Shown here one piece after another: positions 1 through 8,034 of a stretch of 21,941 nucleotides of DNA. Source of the stretch: Trachelipus rathkii. Its lineage: Eukaryota > Arthropoda > Malacostraca > Isopoda > Trachelipodidae. Every line of letters starts with the position of its first letter. Position 1 is the first letter of the stretch. The DNA lies in contig JABUQX010004454.1 of NCBI GenBank assembly GCA_015478945.1, positions 65,001 to 86,941 on the forward strand, written 5' to 3'. A model generated the notes under the pieces. It saw nothing but the letters and a program-made list of their open reading frames with translations, did not search any database and had not been told where the DNA came from. A program made the translations under genes and the position numbers.

Positions 1-1
1 T

Positions 2-142
2 GAAGAAATTCAAAGTGCTAAAACACGTGCGTTGGAAGGGGTAACAAAAAATGGCTTACAGTGATGTTTCGAGATTTGGTACGAGCTCTGGCAAAAGTGT
101 GTGACAGCCGAAGGAAGGCACTTTGAAGGTGGTATTGTGTAA
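2..142 (+). pseudogene. mariner-family transposase, C-terminal fragment
   Basis: One frame from base 2 reads EEIQSAKTRALEGVTKNGLQ, then an in-frame TGA at 62-64, then CFEIWYELWQKC and VTAEGRHFEGG before TAA at 140-142. The pattern of a Trp-rich segment, a Lys-Cys pair and a closing (E/Q)G..FEG is the usual C-terminus of mariner-type (IS630/Tc1/mariner, DDE/D) transposases, which cut and paste DNA at TA sites. The catalytic domain would lie left of the window. The internal stop, placed where relatives commonly carry another residue, marks a dead copy. It is on the opposite strand to the host gene. Family assignment rests on remembered motif shape, not a search. Confidence 0.72.
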
Positions 143-181
143 TATGTAGCAGTACATACGATAATAGAGTAGTTAAAATTT

Positions 182-253
182 CCAGTATTTTTGACTACCT
201 ACCCAATATAATAGCATATAATATATATATAACTTATATATAATATAATAACA

Positions 254-302
<49 letters not shown>

Positions 303-349
303 ATATTTTTGACTACCTATATATATATATATAACTATATATATATACC
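182..349. repeat. TA microsatellites with a duplicated flank
   Basis: A pure TA run at about 257-300 and a second at 321-348 surround a short unique piece. The string tatttttgactacctay occurs at about 185-201 and again at about 304-320, once on each side of the first TA run. The rest is AT-rich sequence probably derived from the mariner 3' flank. Confidence 0.8.
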
Positions 350-520
350 GTCGTTCCAATGTCAAAAGCCACGAATGTGCAACAAATTTGTAGGTTTTGA
401 GAATAAAAAGAGCTTAAATATTCGCATTAGGCATTGGAACGACATATGTGAATTCAACAAAACGAAATCGGTCATGGAGGGGTTAAAAACTTTTAGAAAA
501 CATTCGTGCTTTCGGCATTG
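350..520. repeat. imperfect inverted repeat island between TA tracts
   Basis: GTCGTTCCAATG at 350-361 is the exact reverse complement of CATTGGAACGAC at 432-443. A wider arm at 357-378 also matches the reverse complement of 500-520 in about 19 of 22 positions, including CACGAATGT against ACATTCGTG. The island is bounded on both sides by TA tracts and contains no believable exon. It could be the core of a small palindromic or MITE-like element. Confidence 0.6.
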
Positions 521-551
521 AAAACTTACATCCGTGGCTTTGTTTGGACCA

Positions 552-552
<1 letters not shown>

Positions 553-627
<75 letters not shown>

Positions 628-642
628 TATATCTTATATATA

Positions 643-729
<87 letters not shown>
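553..729. repeat. long TA microsatellite, two blocks
   Basis: Almost pure TA dinucleotides, broken at about 626-652 by catatatcttatatatataac. Open frames across it are repeat artefacts. On the minus strand it lies just downstream of the donor of the exon at 739-825, so it sits within that intron. Confidence 0.95.
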
Positions 730-731
<2 letters not shown>

Positions 732-738
732 CACATAC

Positions 739-825
739 AGATGAATTGTTTCTATTCCTTTTCTTTTTCTCCTCCCTCTTCTTTGAATCAGCCACCATTA
801 ACTGACGCTGAAGCGCTTCTTGCAT
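739..825 (-). CDS. exon 8 of unidentified nuclear-type gene (basic tail)
   Basis: Internal exon of 87 bp (29 codons), last of the eight seen here. The acceptor is TTATTATTAG followed by ATG CAA GAA, and the donor is TCT followed by GTATGT. Its phase-0 start matches the phase-0 end of the exon at 997-1187. It encodes [19 protein letters not shown] followed by [10 protein letters not shown], a charged, probably helical stretch ending in a basic cluster that could act as a nuclear localisation signal (inference). The acceptor has no ordinary polypyrimidine tract: a (TTA)n array runs directly into the AG. The ATG is internal, not a start, because the upstream exon joins in frame. The downstream continuation lies left of 739 and was not found. 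Confidence 0.72.
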
Positions 826-826
826 C

Positions 827-827
<1 letters not shown>

Positions 828-899
<72 letters not shown>
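828..899. repeat. (AAT)n microsatellite, about 24 units
   Basis: Uninterrupted AAT trinucleotides. Read on the minus strand, it is the (TTA)n array that supplies the acceptor region of the exon at 739-825. The long Asn and Leu runs it encodes are not genes. Confidence 0.97.
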
Positions 900-996
900 T
901 TGACTAACATTAAATGTTTGCAAAAGTAAAAATATATAATATATAATAATAATAACAATAATAAACATAAAAAAAACAAAAATAAAAAAAACTTAC

Positions 997-1187
997 GGAA
1001 GCAAGAACATCTCGTGGCTCAGTATGATGTCCGTATAAGGACTGTAGTACTTCCAAACTGGGGTTCATTTCTGGAGCCATGAGACTCATGCCCAAACCGA
1101 GGCTTTGCGTGTAATCAAATGGATTAAGAGGTGGTTTTAGTTTGCTTAAAAGATCAGCTGAGGAAGATTCTTTGGTAACCCGTTTTT
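997..1187 (-). CDS. exon 7 of unidentified nuclear-type gene
   Basis: Internal exon of 191 bp. The acceptor is CTTGATAG before AAAAACGGG and the donor is GCTTCC before GTAAGT. The two leading bases complete a Glu codon with the G left by the exon at 1593-1995, and it ends in phase 0. It encodes KRVTKESSSADLLSKLKPP, then LNPFDYTQSLGLGMSLMAPE, then MNPSLEVLQSLYGHHTEPRD and VLAS. The Leu/Pro/Met-rich middle with an aromatic DY is more sequence-like than the flanking serine tracts and is the best query for family searches. Codon use and base composition stand out clearly from the AT-rich introns. I do not recognise the family. Confidence 0.85.
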
Positions 1188-1592
1188 CTATCAAGTAAAA
1201 AATAAATAAATTATAAAAGTATCACAAAGTAAAAAAAATTTTTATTCACGATTATACATAAAATAAAAAAAATGAAAAGGAAGTATATTAATAAAATAAA
1301 GTGGAATGTTCATGTTTAAATAATATATTCCGATTGTTTTATAAGTATCCATTTCTAATTTCACATATATATGAAAGCTTTCAGAGTTAAAATGAACCAA
1401 GTCCAATTTTTGGCCAATTCGAACTACAACTGCTATCACACAGCAAAATATTATATATTTCAGTGCAACAGTAAATCAGGTATTACAGTAATTAAACACG
1501 ATTATTATTTAAGTTTAAAACCAGTTTTCTCGAATTTGACTCTCATGGACTTCATCCACTAACTCTGAAACTTCCATATATTTGTAACTAAC
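1188..1592 (-). other. intron between exons 6 and 7
   Basis: 405 bp of AT-rich sequence bounded by a GTTAGT donor (a usable non-GTAAGT site) and an ATAG acceptor. If the donor were not used, translation would stop at TAG two codons later. The in-phase join to exon 7 argues for splicing. Nothing else was recognised inside. Confidence 0.75.
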
Positions 1593-1995
1593 CATTCTTT
1601 TCTTGTTTAGTTGAAGACCCTGATTTAAGTGAGAGGTTTAGAGGAGCATCCTCTGGAGGTGAAGAACCTGAGCAAGGTTCAATCGACACGTTAGGGTTTT
1701 CATCTTTCCAAACGGACGGGGGAGGAGTGGAAAGTGTACCAGGTAGTCCATTTGTTAGACTTGAAATGGAAACCTTAGGAGTCACATCGGGACTCTGACT
1801 GAAAAGTGACCCTCTACTGGCTGCACTGAGACTTTCCGACTGTAGAAGCCGTTTACTAGGGGAATCCGAATGATGATGCCCTCTCTCGGACTGATGGAAC
1901 AACCCCTTGGAACTAGCATTATCCTTGCTAATGCCACTTCCCTGTGGCATTGAGGGAGAAATAGGAATAATTTCTAACTCTTTATTTCGAATAAC
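1593..1995 (-). CDS. exon 6, with PLNLSLK motif
   Basis: Largest exon seen, 403 bp. The acceptor is TTTTTGCAG before GTT ATT CGA and the donor is AAT G before GTTAGT. It starts in phase 0 and ends after one base of a split Glu codon. It encodes VIRNKELEIIPISPSMPQGS, then Ser/His-rich sequence (HQSERGHHHSDSPSKR, SLSAASRGSLFSQSPD), then VSISSLTNGLPGTLSTPPPS, and near its end EDAPLNLSLKSG (motif codons at 1624-1644). PLNLS is a variant of the PxDLS short linear motif that recruits the CtBP corepressor in many transcription factors (known family fact). That it does so here is inference. Many Ser-Pro pairs suggest a disordered, phosphorylatable region. Confidence 0.88.
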
Positions 1996-2270
1996 CTGCA
2001 AAAATAACTTAATGATATTATCTAAGATATCAAACTTTATGGATGGCCTGATATGATCCATCAATAAAGAGCCGCTCAAATAAAATAAGGTTACATAAAA
2101 CTATTCTACTCATATACTCAAAGGTGCAGTATTATATAATTAAATATGGTACAATGGTAAACAACTCACAAGAAGAGTAAAAACAATAAAAAATTTCCTA
2201 GAAAATATAAGATTGAAATATGAATATAAATTTTAAATATATCTATCTTTGATTATTCATAAATACTTAC

Positions 2271-2415
2271 GTCTGAGGCAGTGGATGAAGGCGTGCTTCT
2301 GTGAGAGGATTTGTGAGATGAGGGCATTTTATCTGCCATAAGACTAGCAATGCCATAAGAAAGTGAACCACTTGCACTTCCTAGATCTGAGCGCACTGAA
2401 ATGCCACTGTCAGAA
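2271..2415 (-). CDS. exon 5 of unidentified nuclear-type gene
   Basis: Internal exon of 145 bp. The acceptor is GAACAG before TTCTGACAG and the donor is TCAGAC before GTAAGT. Its first base completes an AGT Ser codon with the AG left by the exon at 2540-2858, and it ends in phase 0. It encodes SDSGISVRSDLGSASGSL, then SYGIASLMADKMPSSHKSSH, then RSTPSSTASD. Serine-rich and disordered, with no recognised domain. Only one of the three frames is open and it is the frame demanded by both neighbouring exons, which is the main evidence. Confidence 0.85.
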
Positions 2416-2539
2416 CTGTTCAATAATCCAAATATGTAGTGACTGATTGGATGTTAAAGCAAAGCTTTTAGTAAACACTATAAAATTGTAACCATATATA
2501 AATAAAAGTTCAGTACTGACATTGGGTTAGGTTGCTTAC

Positions 2540-2858
2540 CTATGATGTGAAGATGAGGAAGAGGCTCTTGGAGTTAACCGGTTATTTTCAGACTCTAAAC
2601 GAGTGGAAAGGGAAGAACCAAAAGTCGACCTCGAGGATGGTAAGTCCCGTGACCTTGAATCCCTTGAACTCGATGACTGTGAGGAACGACCCCCTCCTCC
2701 TCCTCCCACACTAGAACTGCCGCTGCTGCTCCCACTACCTCTTGATCCTTGCTTCAAGTTAGCACTGCCACTGCTACTGGTGCTGCCATTACTACTGGTT
2801 CTACTTGTGGAGGAGGAAGATTTGTTGGAGACGGAAAGGGCAGCAGCCATCGCAGCAG
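2540..2858 (-). CDS. exon 4, Ser/Gly low-complexity
   Basis: Internal exon of 319 bp. The acceptor is TTATTACAG before CTGCTGCGATG and the donor is CATCATAG before GTAAGC. The two leading bases complete an Ala codon with the G from the exon at 4067-4192, and two bases are left for the next Ser codon. It encodes AAMAAALSVSNKSSSSTS, Ser/Gly/Thr runs including SVGGGGGGRSS, then SRDSRSRDLPSSRSTFGSSL and STRLESENNRLTPRASSSSS with HH. The RD/SR-like piece and poly-Ser suggest a disordered nuclear protein region. The internal ATG is not needed as a start. An (AAT)n array begins four bases from the exon edge. Confidence 0.86.
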
Positions 2859-2860
2859 CT

Positions 2861-2861
<1 letters not shown>

Positions 2862-2900
<39 letters not shown>
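2862..2900. repeat. (AAT)n microsatellite at splice acceptor of exon 4
   Basis: About 13 AAT units. On the minus strand it is (TTA)n running straight into TTACAG, the acceptor of the exon at 2540-2858, so it replaces the normal polypyrimidine tract. Confidence 0.95.
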
Positions 2901-2901
<1 letters not shown>

Positions 2902-3827
2902 GTATTCTTTTGTAACTCAAAACCAGCAAAGGAAACCATGTCATTCTTAAATTAATAATTCATCTAAGCTTTAATCTGCATGTTATTTACTTTCATTTAG
3001 TCTTTCATATTAGTCCAAATAAGCAACGATTTTAAAATGTGAATAAATAACTTTAGATTTTACATCCACTTCTGCTGGTTAAAATTTGCAAAAAATTTTC
3101 CCAAAACTATTTAATACAAATACAGGAATAATTTACGTGGAATGTAAATATAATAAATATAATACAAACTAATCGCTCTCGTTAAAGAGTACATTTTTTC
3201 ACTGCCCATCACTACTCTAAATGCAAATGGCTCTTAAAGAATGTTAAATACACACACAAAATTATATATGAGTATTATCACCAGATTTTTTAATTATATA
3301 TAATATTTAAAATTTAAATTTATTTCAAAACTAACTGATTGATTGAAGCTACTTTTTTTTGAGATGAGATGAAGTTTCATTTGCATATGTGTACAATCTT
3401 AATTTATAATCTTCAAGTATTAAAAGACAGTTTGAATGTCAATTTGTTATTTTTTTTAGTTTGTTGCTGTTGTAATGTAAATATAAAAAAGTGATTAAAT
3501 GTCGGTGGCTTTGATGTGATTTAAATAGATGTTTCAAATTGTATAAGAATTGGACAATTTACCTTTTACTTTGTATTTGACTTTGATGTTTATTACAAAC
3601 TGTAAATAAATTTAAATTAAGCTTCCACATTGTGAAAGAATTCTGAATCTACAAGGAACTTCGTTATTATACCGGTATGAAAAATTCATTTGTTTATTTC
3701 TCCCACTTGTTGATTTAAAAAAAAAAATAATAATAAATTACAAGGTTTTACAATTCTCATTCAACAACCATTACAAAATTTATAATAAACTTTTTTTTAC
3801 AGACTACAATCAATCATTCAAACACTT

Positions 3828-3984
3828 TCATTTTTTAAGGATTAGCAGTTGAACATTTCTGCCCAATTCTATAATATCCTCTTCATTACATTTTCCTTTT
3901 GGACGTCCTTTGGATGTCCCTAATTCCAACACATCAATTCTAACTTTACATCCAATGTTACACATCCTCTGAATGTTTTCACGA
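3828..3984 (-). other. orphan coding-like ORF inside intron, possible alternative 3' exon
   Basis: An acceptor-like TTTTTTATAG precedes an open frame encoding RENIQRMCNIGCKVRIDVLE, then LGTSKGRPKGKCNEEDIIEL, then GRNVQLLILKK and a TGA at 3828-3830. An open frame of this length is unusual in such AT-rich intron sequence, and SKGRPKGK resembles an AT-hook core (GRP flanked by basic residues). However, this frame needs a donor exon ending after two bases of a codon. The exon just upstream (4067-4192) ends after one base, and splicing in that phase would hit a stop. It is therefore not a simple alternative end of this gene. It may be chance, an exon fossil or part of another transcript. Confidence 0.3.
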
Positions 3985-4066
3985 CTATAAAAAAAGCAAA
4001 AATTACACACAACTCCTTTTTAAGAAAGAATAATCACAAAAAAGGAAAGCTATAATAATAGCTTAC

Positions 4067-4192
4067 CGTGCTGAGCTTGAAGTATTTCGAGGTTCATTAG
4101 ATGCTCTGGATGTAATCCAGGGTAACCCCCCAGCCCGCCCTGAAGGCGGGAAAGAAGTTCCATTTGTTGCAATCCAGCTAGATTCCACCATG
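4067..4192 (-). CDS. exon 3, Leu/Gln/Gly-rich
   Basis: Internal exon of 126 bp. The acceptor is TTTTCAACAG before CATGGTGG and the donor is CAGCACG before GTAAGC. The two leading bases complete an Ala codon with the G from the exon at 4926-5135, and one base is left over. The phase-correct frame encodes WWNLAGLQQMELLSRLQGG, then LGGYPGLHPEHLMNLEILQA and QH. It has a helical, amphipathic look with paired tryptophans and no acidic runs. A second frame is also open across the exon, but it does not fit the phases of the neighbours. No domain was recognised. Confidence 0.85.
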
Positions 4193-4262
4193 CTGTTGAA
4201 AAGATAAGATGAGTAACACCTTTAAAGTTTTTTTCTTTTCAAACACAAAGTAAACAATATAA

Positions 4263-4313
<51 letters not shown>
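4263..4313. repeat. (AAT)n microsatellite
   Basis: About 17 AAT units within the intron upstream of the exon at 4067-4192. Confidence 0.95.
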
Positions 4314-4881
4314 TTCATAGCTCTTAAAAGTTCTGGCTAATAAGCAACTTGAGAATAAAAATATGGGTTTGGTATTTAAGTCAAAAGTAAGAGAATATAA
4401 AAACTAGGAGGTAGATAGATACCTTCTCCTTCCCCCATGTAAGAAAATATGTTAATACCTAAAAGGAGAAAAGGACAAGCCTGGTTTTTTTATTTATCTA
4501 CAAATCACATAAAAATTAATTAAATAATGAAAAGTTAAGATGATATCTCATCTAAATCTTGGCAAAAACTATGATGATCAAATCGAAATAACTCGAATAA
4601 TATTTTACACAAATTAACTCCCAAAAATTAGTTAAATAAATCAAATTCATTAGTTTGAAGAGGTTTAAATAGGATAATCAAATAACAATAACGAGATGGT
4701 TTTCTGTTATAGTTTTATTTCTCGACATATTTGGCTTACTTTACAATTGTTTCCCTATATATATATATCAGCAAAATTTCGTTCTACAAAACTAAGGATA
4801 TCCCCAAAATTTGAATACCTATTCAATCTGACGTTATTTTATTAAATTCTTAATATTTTCATGATTGCCATTTTATCACTC

Positions 4882-4924
<43 letters not shown>
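4882..4924. repeat. (AAT)n microsatellite forming a 5' splice site
   Basis: About 14 AAT units. On the minus strand the first repeat unit is part of the donor: CTGCAG followed by GTATTATTATT. The intron begins inside the microsatellite. Confidence 0.93.
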
Positions 4925-4925
<1 letters not shown>

Positions 4926-5135
4926 CTGCAGAAGGTCCAAGACTAGCCAAAGCTGCAGCTTGAGCTTGCTGGGCTTGTTGGGCAGCAGCAAAGCTGGCCA
5001 ATCCTGCCGAAGAAGATACAGGTGGATACCCAGGAGGCATAGTTTGTTGCATACTACCTAGTCCCATCGCTGCAGCTGCTGCTGCAGCACTATATGCGGA
5101 ATGTCCACCAGCGGCTGCAGCTCCAAACATATTGG
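4926..5135 (-). CDS. exon 2, Ala/Gln-rich
   Basis: Internal exon of 210 bp. The acceptor is CTTTCTTTTCAG before CCAATATG and the donor is CTGCAG before GTATTA. The two leading bases complete a Ser codon with the T from the 33-bp exon at 6908-6940, and one base is left over. It encodes NMFGAAAAGGHSAYSAAA, then AAAAMGLGSMQQTMPPGYPP, then VSSSAGLASFAAAQQAQQAQ and AAALASLGPSA. Poly-Ala and Ala/Gln repeats are common in metazoan transcription and chromatin factors (family knowledge, not diagnostic). A truncated exact copy of this exon's 5' end with its acceptor lies upstream at 5405-5467. Confidence 0.87.
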
Positions 5136-5314
5136 CTGAAAAGAAAGAAGAAGGACAATAATAATAATAAAAAAAACACAAATTATCTTCTCTTAAATAT
5201 TAAAATACAAACCAAAATAATACCGCAAACGATCTCTTTAATAACGCTTAAAATGCTAAGCAAGAAAACTTACAGAAATGTATAAACACTTAAGCTATAT
5301 AAAACATTCATATA

Positions 5315-5333
<19 letters not shown>
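5073..5333. repeat. 261-bp direct repeat, copy 1 (exon part, acceptor and intron)
   Basis: Identical to 5405-5665 at a constant offset of 332 bases, as far as I can align by eye. It includes 63 bp of the exon at 4926-5135, its acceptor and about 200 bp of intron, and ends in a TA run. Confidence 0.93.

Positions 5334-5404
<71 letters not shown>
5334..5404. repeat. TA microsatellite between the two repeat copies
   Basis: About 70 bp of pure TA joins the end of copy 1 to the truncated start of copy 2. Confidence 0.95.
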
Positions 5405-5406
<2 letters not shown>

Positions 5407-5665
5407 GCTGCTGCTGCAGCACTATATGCGGAATGTCCACCAGCGGCTGCAGCTCCAAACATATTGGCTGAAAAGAAAGAAGAAGGACAATAATAATAAT
5501 AAAAAAAACACAAATTATCTTCTCTTAAATATTAAAATACAAACCAAAATAATACCGCAAACGATCTCTTTAATAACGCTTAAAATGCTAAGCAAGAAAA
5601 CTTACAGAAATGTATAAACACTTAAGCTATATAAAACATTCATATATATTTATATATATATATAT
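5405..5665. repeat. 261-bp direct repeat, copy 2 (truncated pseudo-exon)
   Basis: Exact copy of 5073-5333. On the minus strand it carries a full acceptor (AG at 5469-5468) and the first 63 bp of exon 2. The exon then runs into TA repeat with no donor, so it cannot serve as a complete exon. If real, its acceptor is reached first by the transcript from the 33-bp exon and would have to be skipped. Confidence 0.93.
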
Positions 5666-6907
5666 GAACAAAGTCAAATACCAAAAATATTTATTTTCTT
5701 TCCTTTTCCTATTACCCAAAATTTGAATGATATTTAATCGTATCATCAGAGACAGAAGCTGACCATTTAAAAACAATTATTTGAAAGCAAAACAACAGAT
5801 AAATAAAACACCGACGTCATTTAAAAAATACAGCCACAAAAATAATGCGTAAAATAATTAAACAAACAAATAAGCAAGCAACAGTTATAAGCTAAAAATA
5901 CATAAAATTCTAGGCATCTAAGCTCCACCCAAAAAAATCTGCAAAACTAATGAAAAAAATTATAATTTATAGAAAGTAAAAAGGTTTTTACGGTTTTTAT
6001 TAAAAAAAAAGACTCATTAGAGAACTATTTCTAAACAAAAAGGTTAATCGAAAGAAAATGCAAAGGAAAGGTTGAAAATTTTCCCAAATATTTGCAATAC
6101 ATTAGGATTGTCAAGGTCTCAGTTTCATTAGCCGGACTCCAGACATACTGTAAAGCTGTCATATAGCTAACTTAAAGTGGAGGAACACCAGTTCCTTGCC
6201 CACACAAAGCTACTACCCATTTATATCTATCACTAATCTGCTAAAAGTCTGGGAACACCTAGGAACGCAGGTTGGATTCGATTTTGACACCTCTGTCTTG
6301 CAAGAGGATAACAAAATTATCCACGCTGTGTGTGTTCCCTAAAATTCAAGACAATTTTGAGAATTATATGGAATGTGGAAATAAAAACTATAATACAAAA
6401 GTTTGTATTACGATAATACACAATTGGACAATAATGATTCTATTTTCTAAATGAAGAAATTTATTGCCCATTACACCATTCTCAAATTATTGTATTTTTT
6501 TTTTTTTAGAGTTAATGTTGAAAAAGTGTCTCAACCATTTCAGGTTAACCTATTACTAGATGGCGCATTAAGAGAAAAACATTATACTGTCCAATAAAAG
6601 AGTAGAGATATCCCCACGTGGCACATGAATGCCTTCACAAACGTTAATAAGAAAACAGGTGCCAAGTGTTTGCATGAGCCATTATAAAGGGAAAGGAAAC
6701 TACCGTTATTTAAATCTTCAATAAAATTCCTAAAAGAAAGAAATTAGAAATTGCCTCGACATTTTTTAAACATTTTATGAAAAAATAAAATAATAAAAAA
6801 AAAAATAAAAAAAATCAAAAATAAGAAAAATTAAAAAAGTTAAAAAAAAAAAAAAAAAAAGTATAATATTTTTAATTTATAAAAAACCTATCTGCCGTTT
6901 TACTTAC
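5666..6907 (-). other. remainder of intron between exons 1 and 2
   Basis: AT-rich sequence with a poly-T run at about 6487-6509, an A-rich stretch at 6780-6860 and a moderately GC-richer patch at about 6100-6350. No exon, RNA gene or transposon was recognised. A plus-strand frame at 6272-6454 is too short and too AT-biased to support. Confidence 0.6.
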
Positions 6908-6940
6908 ATAGCAATGCTTGTTCCTGTTGTAACCAGGGTG
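6908..6940 (-). CDS. exon 1 seen here: 33-bp microexon
   Basis: A 33-bp exon with strong signals: acceptor TTCTTTTCTCCTTTATTTAG (the best polypyrimidine tract in the gene) and donor CTAT before GTAAGTA. It holds the last two bases of a codon, ten codons encoding PWLQQEQALL, and a T that completes a Ser codon with the CC opening exon 2. Length and phase fit the next exon exactly. The upstream exon must end after one base of a codon. I searched the rest of the window by eye and found none, so the preceding intron extends at least 15 kb or the missing exons are off-window. Confidence 0.78.
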
Positions 6941-7386
6941 CTAAATAAAGGAGAAAAGAACTATTACAAAACGGAATAGAAAAAAAGAAGGTGTGAATTC
7001 TTAATAACCTTTATAAAAATTTAAGTAAAAATGAAAATATATGTACACGATATGAAAGGTGATCTGCTATACATAATATAATATAATAATACATAATAAT
7101 AATAATTAATAATATTTAACAACCTGAATTAATGAGAAAATAATAAAAAGAGAAAGAAAAAAGTATAGAAGAAATATAATATAATAATAAATATATAATA
7201 ATAATAATAATAATACTTATATATATATATAGTATATCTATATATATAGTATACTAACTATATATGTATATATTGTATATATATTATTAAATATATATAT
7301 ATATATATATAAGTATATATACTTAATATATAATAGTATAATATATAAATTATATACTAATATAATATAAATAATATATCATATAT

Positions 7387-7418
<32 letters not shown>

Positions 7419-7454
7419 AATTATATATATATATATAATATAATTATCTATATA
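6941..7454. repeat. AT-rich intron DNA with TA and TAA repeats
   Basis: Mixed short TA, TAA and ATAAT arrays, dense from about 7075 to 7447, with no coding signal. It forms the left border of the large tandem duplication. Confidence 0.8.
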
Positions 7455-7975
7455 AGATTACGTGGCGTGTTAGGTTGAAAAAGATTGATAAATAGGAAAG
7501 AACGTATTAGAGTTATGTTGTGTGAAAAGCGTAAATGAGAGAATAAATGAAAGTAGCTTTAGATGGTTTGGTCATGTGAAGATGAATACAGTTCGTTGTT
7601 ATGCTGATGTATAGTGGTTAGTGTGTTGGAAATCAACACGGCTGGGAGACCGAAGAATACTGTGAATTGATGTGTAAACGTATATTCTGAGGAAGGAGAA
7701 TGTAGTTGCAGAGGGAGAAGAAAGTGCAATATATTAGGAGTGAAATGAGGGTTCTTGTGAGGTATGAACCCTTACACTTGACGATATGCCATAGTGAAGG
7801 GTCCGTCGCGGTCCGTGAAGCTCTAAGGGTGGATTTTCGCTGACTTGGACGCAGTCTCACTAATAGGTATAATGAGGGCGGTAAGGCTGGGCTTCTTTCG
7901 AACTGTGTCATAATTCTTCTCCTACTTTCCTCCAAATGCATGTCACGCATTTTAACTCCCAGTCTTGGTGAAAAA
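7455..7975 (+). mobile_element. decayed LINE fragment, reverse-transcriptase C-terminal region (copy A)
   Basis: Codons at 7561-7587 read RWFGHVKMN, the RWFGHV hallmark found near the C-terminal end of many non-LTR retrotransposon ORF2 proteins. Upstream, frame-broken pieces resemble the usual GLxRIDKIRN and MRE segments. Downstream, at about 7646, GRPKNT matches the usual GRPKKTW segment. Several frameshifts and stops are present, so it is non-functional. The clade cannot be told from this much sequence. Confidence 0.6.
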
Positions 7976-8034
7976 AAGGAAAATATAATAATATAATAAT
8001 ATTAATATAAAATAAATAAATAATATAATAAAAA

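Larger units (their letters stand above)
2859..4066 (-). other. intron between exons 4 and 3
   Basis: 1208 bp, AT-rich, bounded by GTAAGC and TTACAG. Besides the (AAT)n array near its end it contains short poly-A/T runs and one coding-like stretch on the same strand (3828-3984, listed separately). No mobile element was recognised. Confidence 0.7.
4193..4925 (-). other. intron between exons 3 and 2, with two (AAT)n arrays
   Basis: 733 bp. (AAT)n arrays lie at 4263-4313 (about 70 bp from the acceptor) and 4882-4924 (forming the donor). The rest is AT-rich sequence with no recognised content. Confidence 0.8.

Noticed and set aside
362..805. Open frames rich in Tyr-Ile repeats on both strands
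   Set aside because: They are translations of TA microsatellite and carry no other coding signal.
741..979. Poly-Asn (+) and poly-Leu (-) frames
   Set aside because: They are produced by the (AAT)n array. The real coding piece is the minus-strand exon at 739-825 in another frame.
2532..2955. Plus-strand frames with Pro/Leu runs opposite exon 4
   Set aside because: They are antisense shadows of the Ser/Gly-rich exon. The minus strand has splice sites and phase agreement.
4067..4192. Second open frame of exon 3 starting MVESSWIATNG
   Set aside because: It does not match the phase left by exon 2 or needed by exon 4.
5260..5310. Tiny extra exon using the GTAAGT at about 5272-5267 on the minus strand
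   Set aside because: The resulting exon would be about 21 bp in TA-rich sequence, and the direct join of exon 1 to exon 2 is already in phase.
5094..5617. Two identical 63-residue plus-strand frames
   Set aside because: They duplicate only because the 261-bp repeat does, and they lie antisense to an exon and intron.
6265..6290. tRNA B-box-like GGTTGGATTCGATTT, possible SINE
   Set aside because: No A box, no T-stem pairing and no clear element ends.
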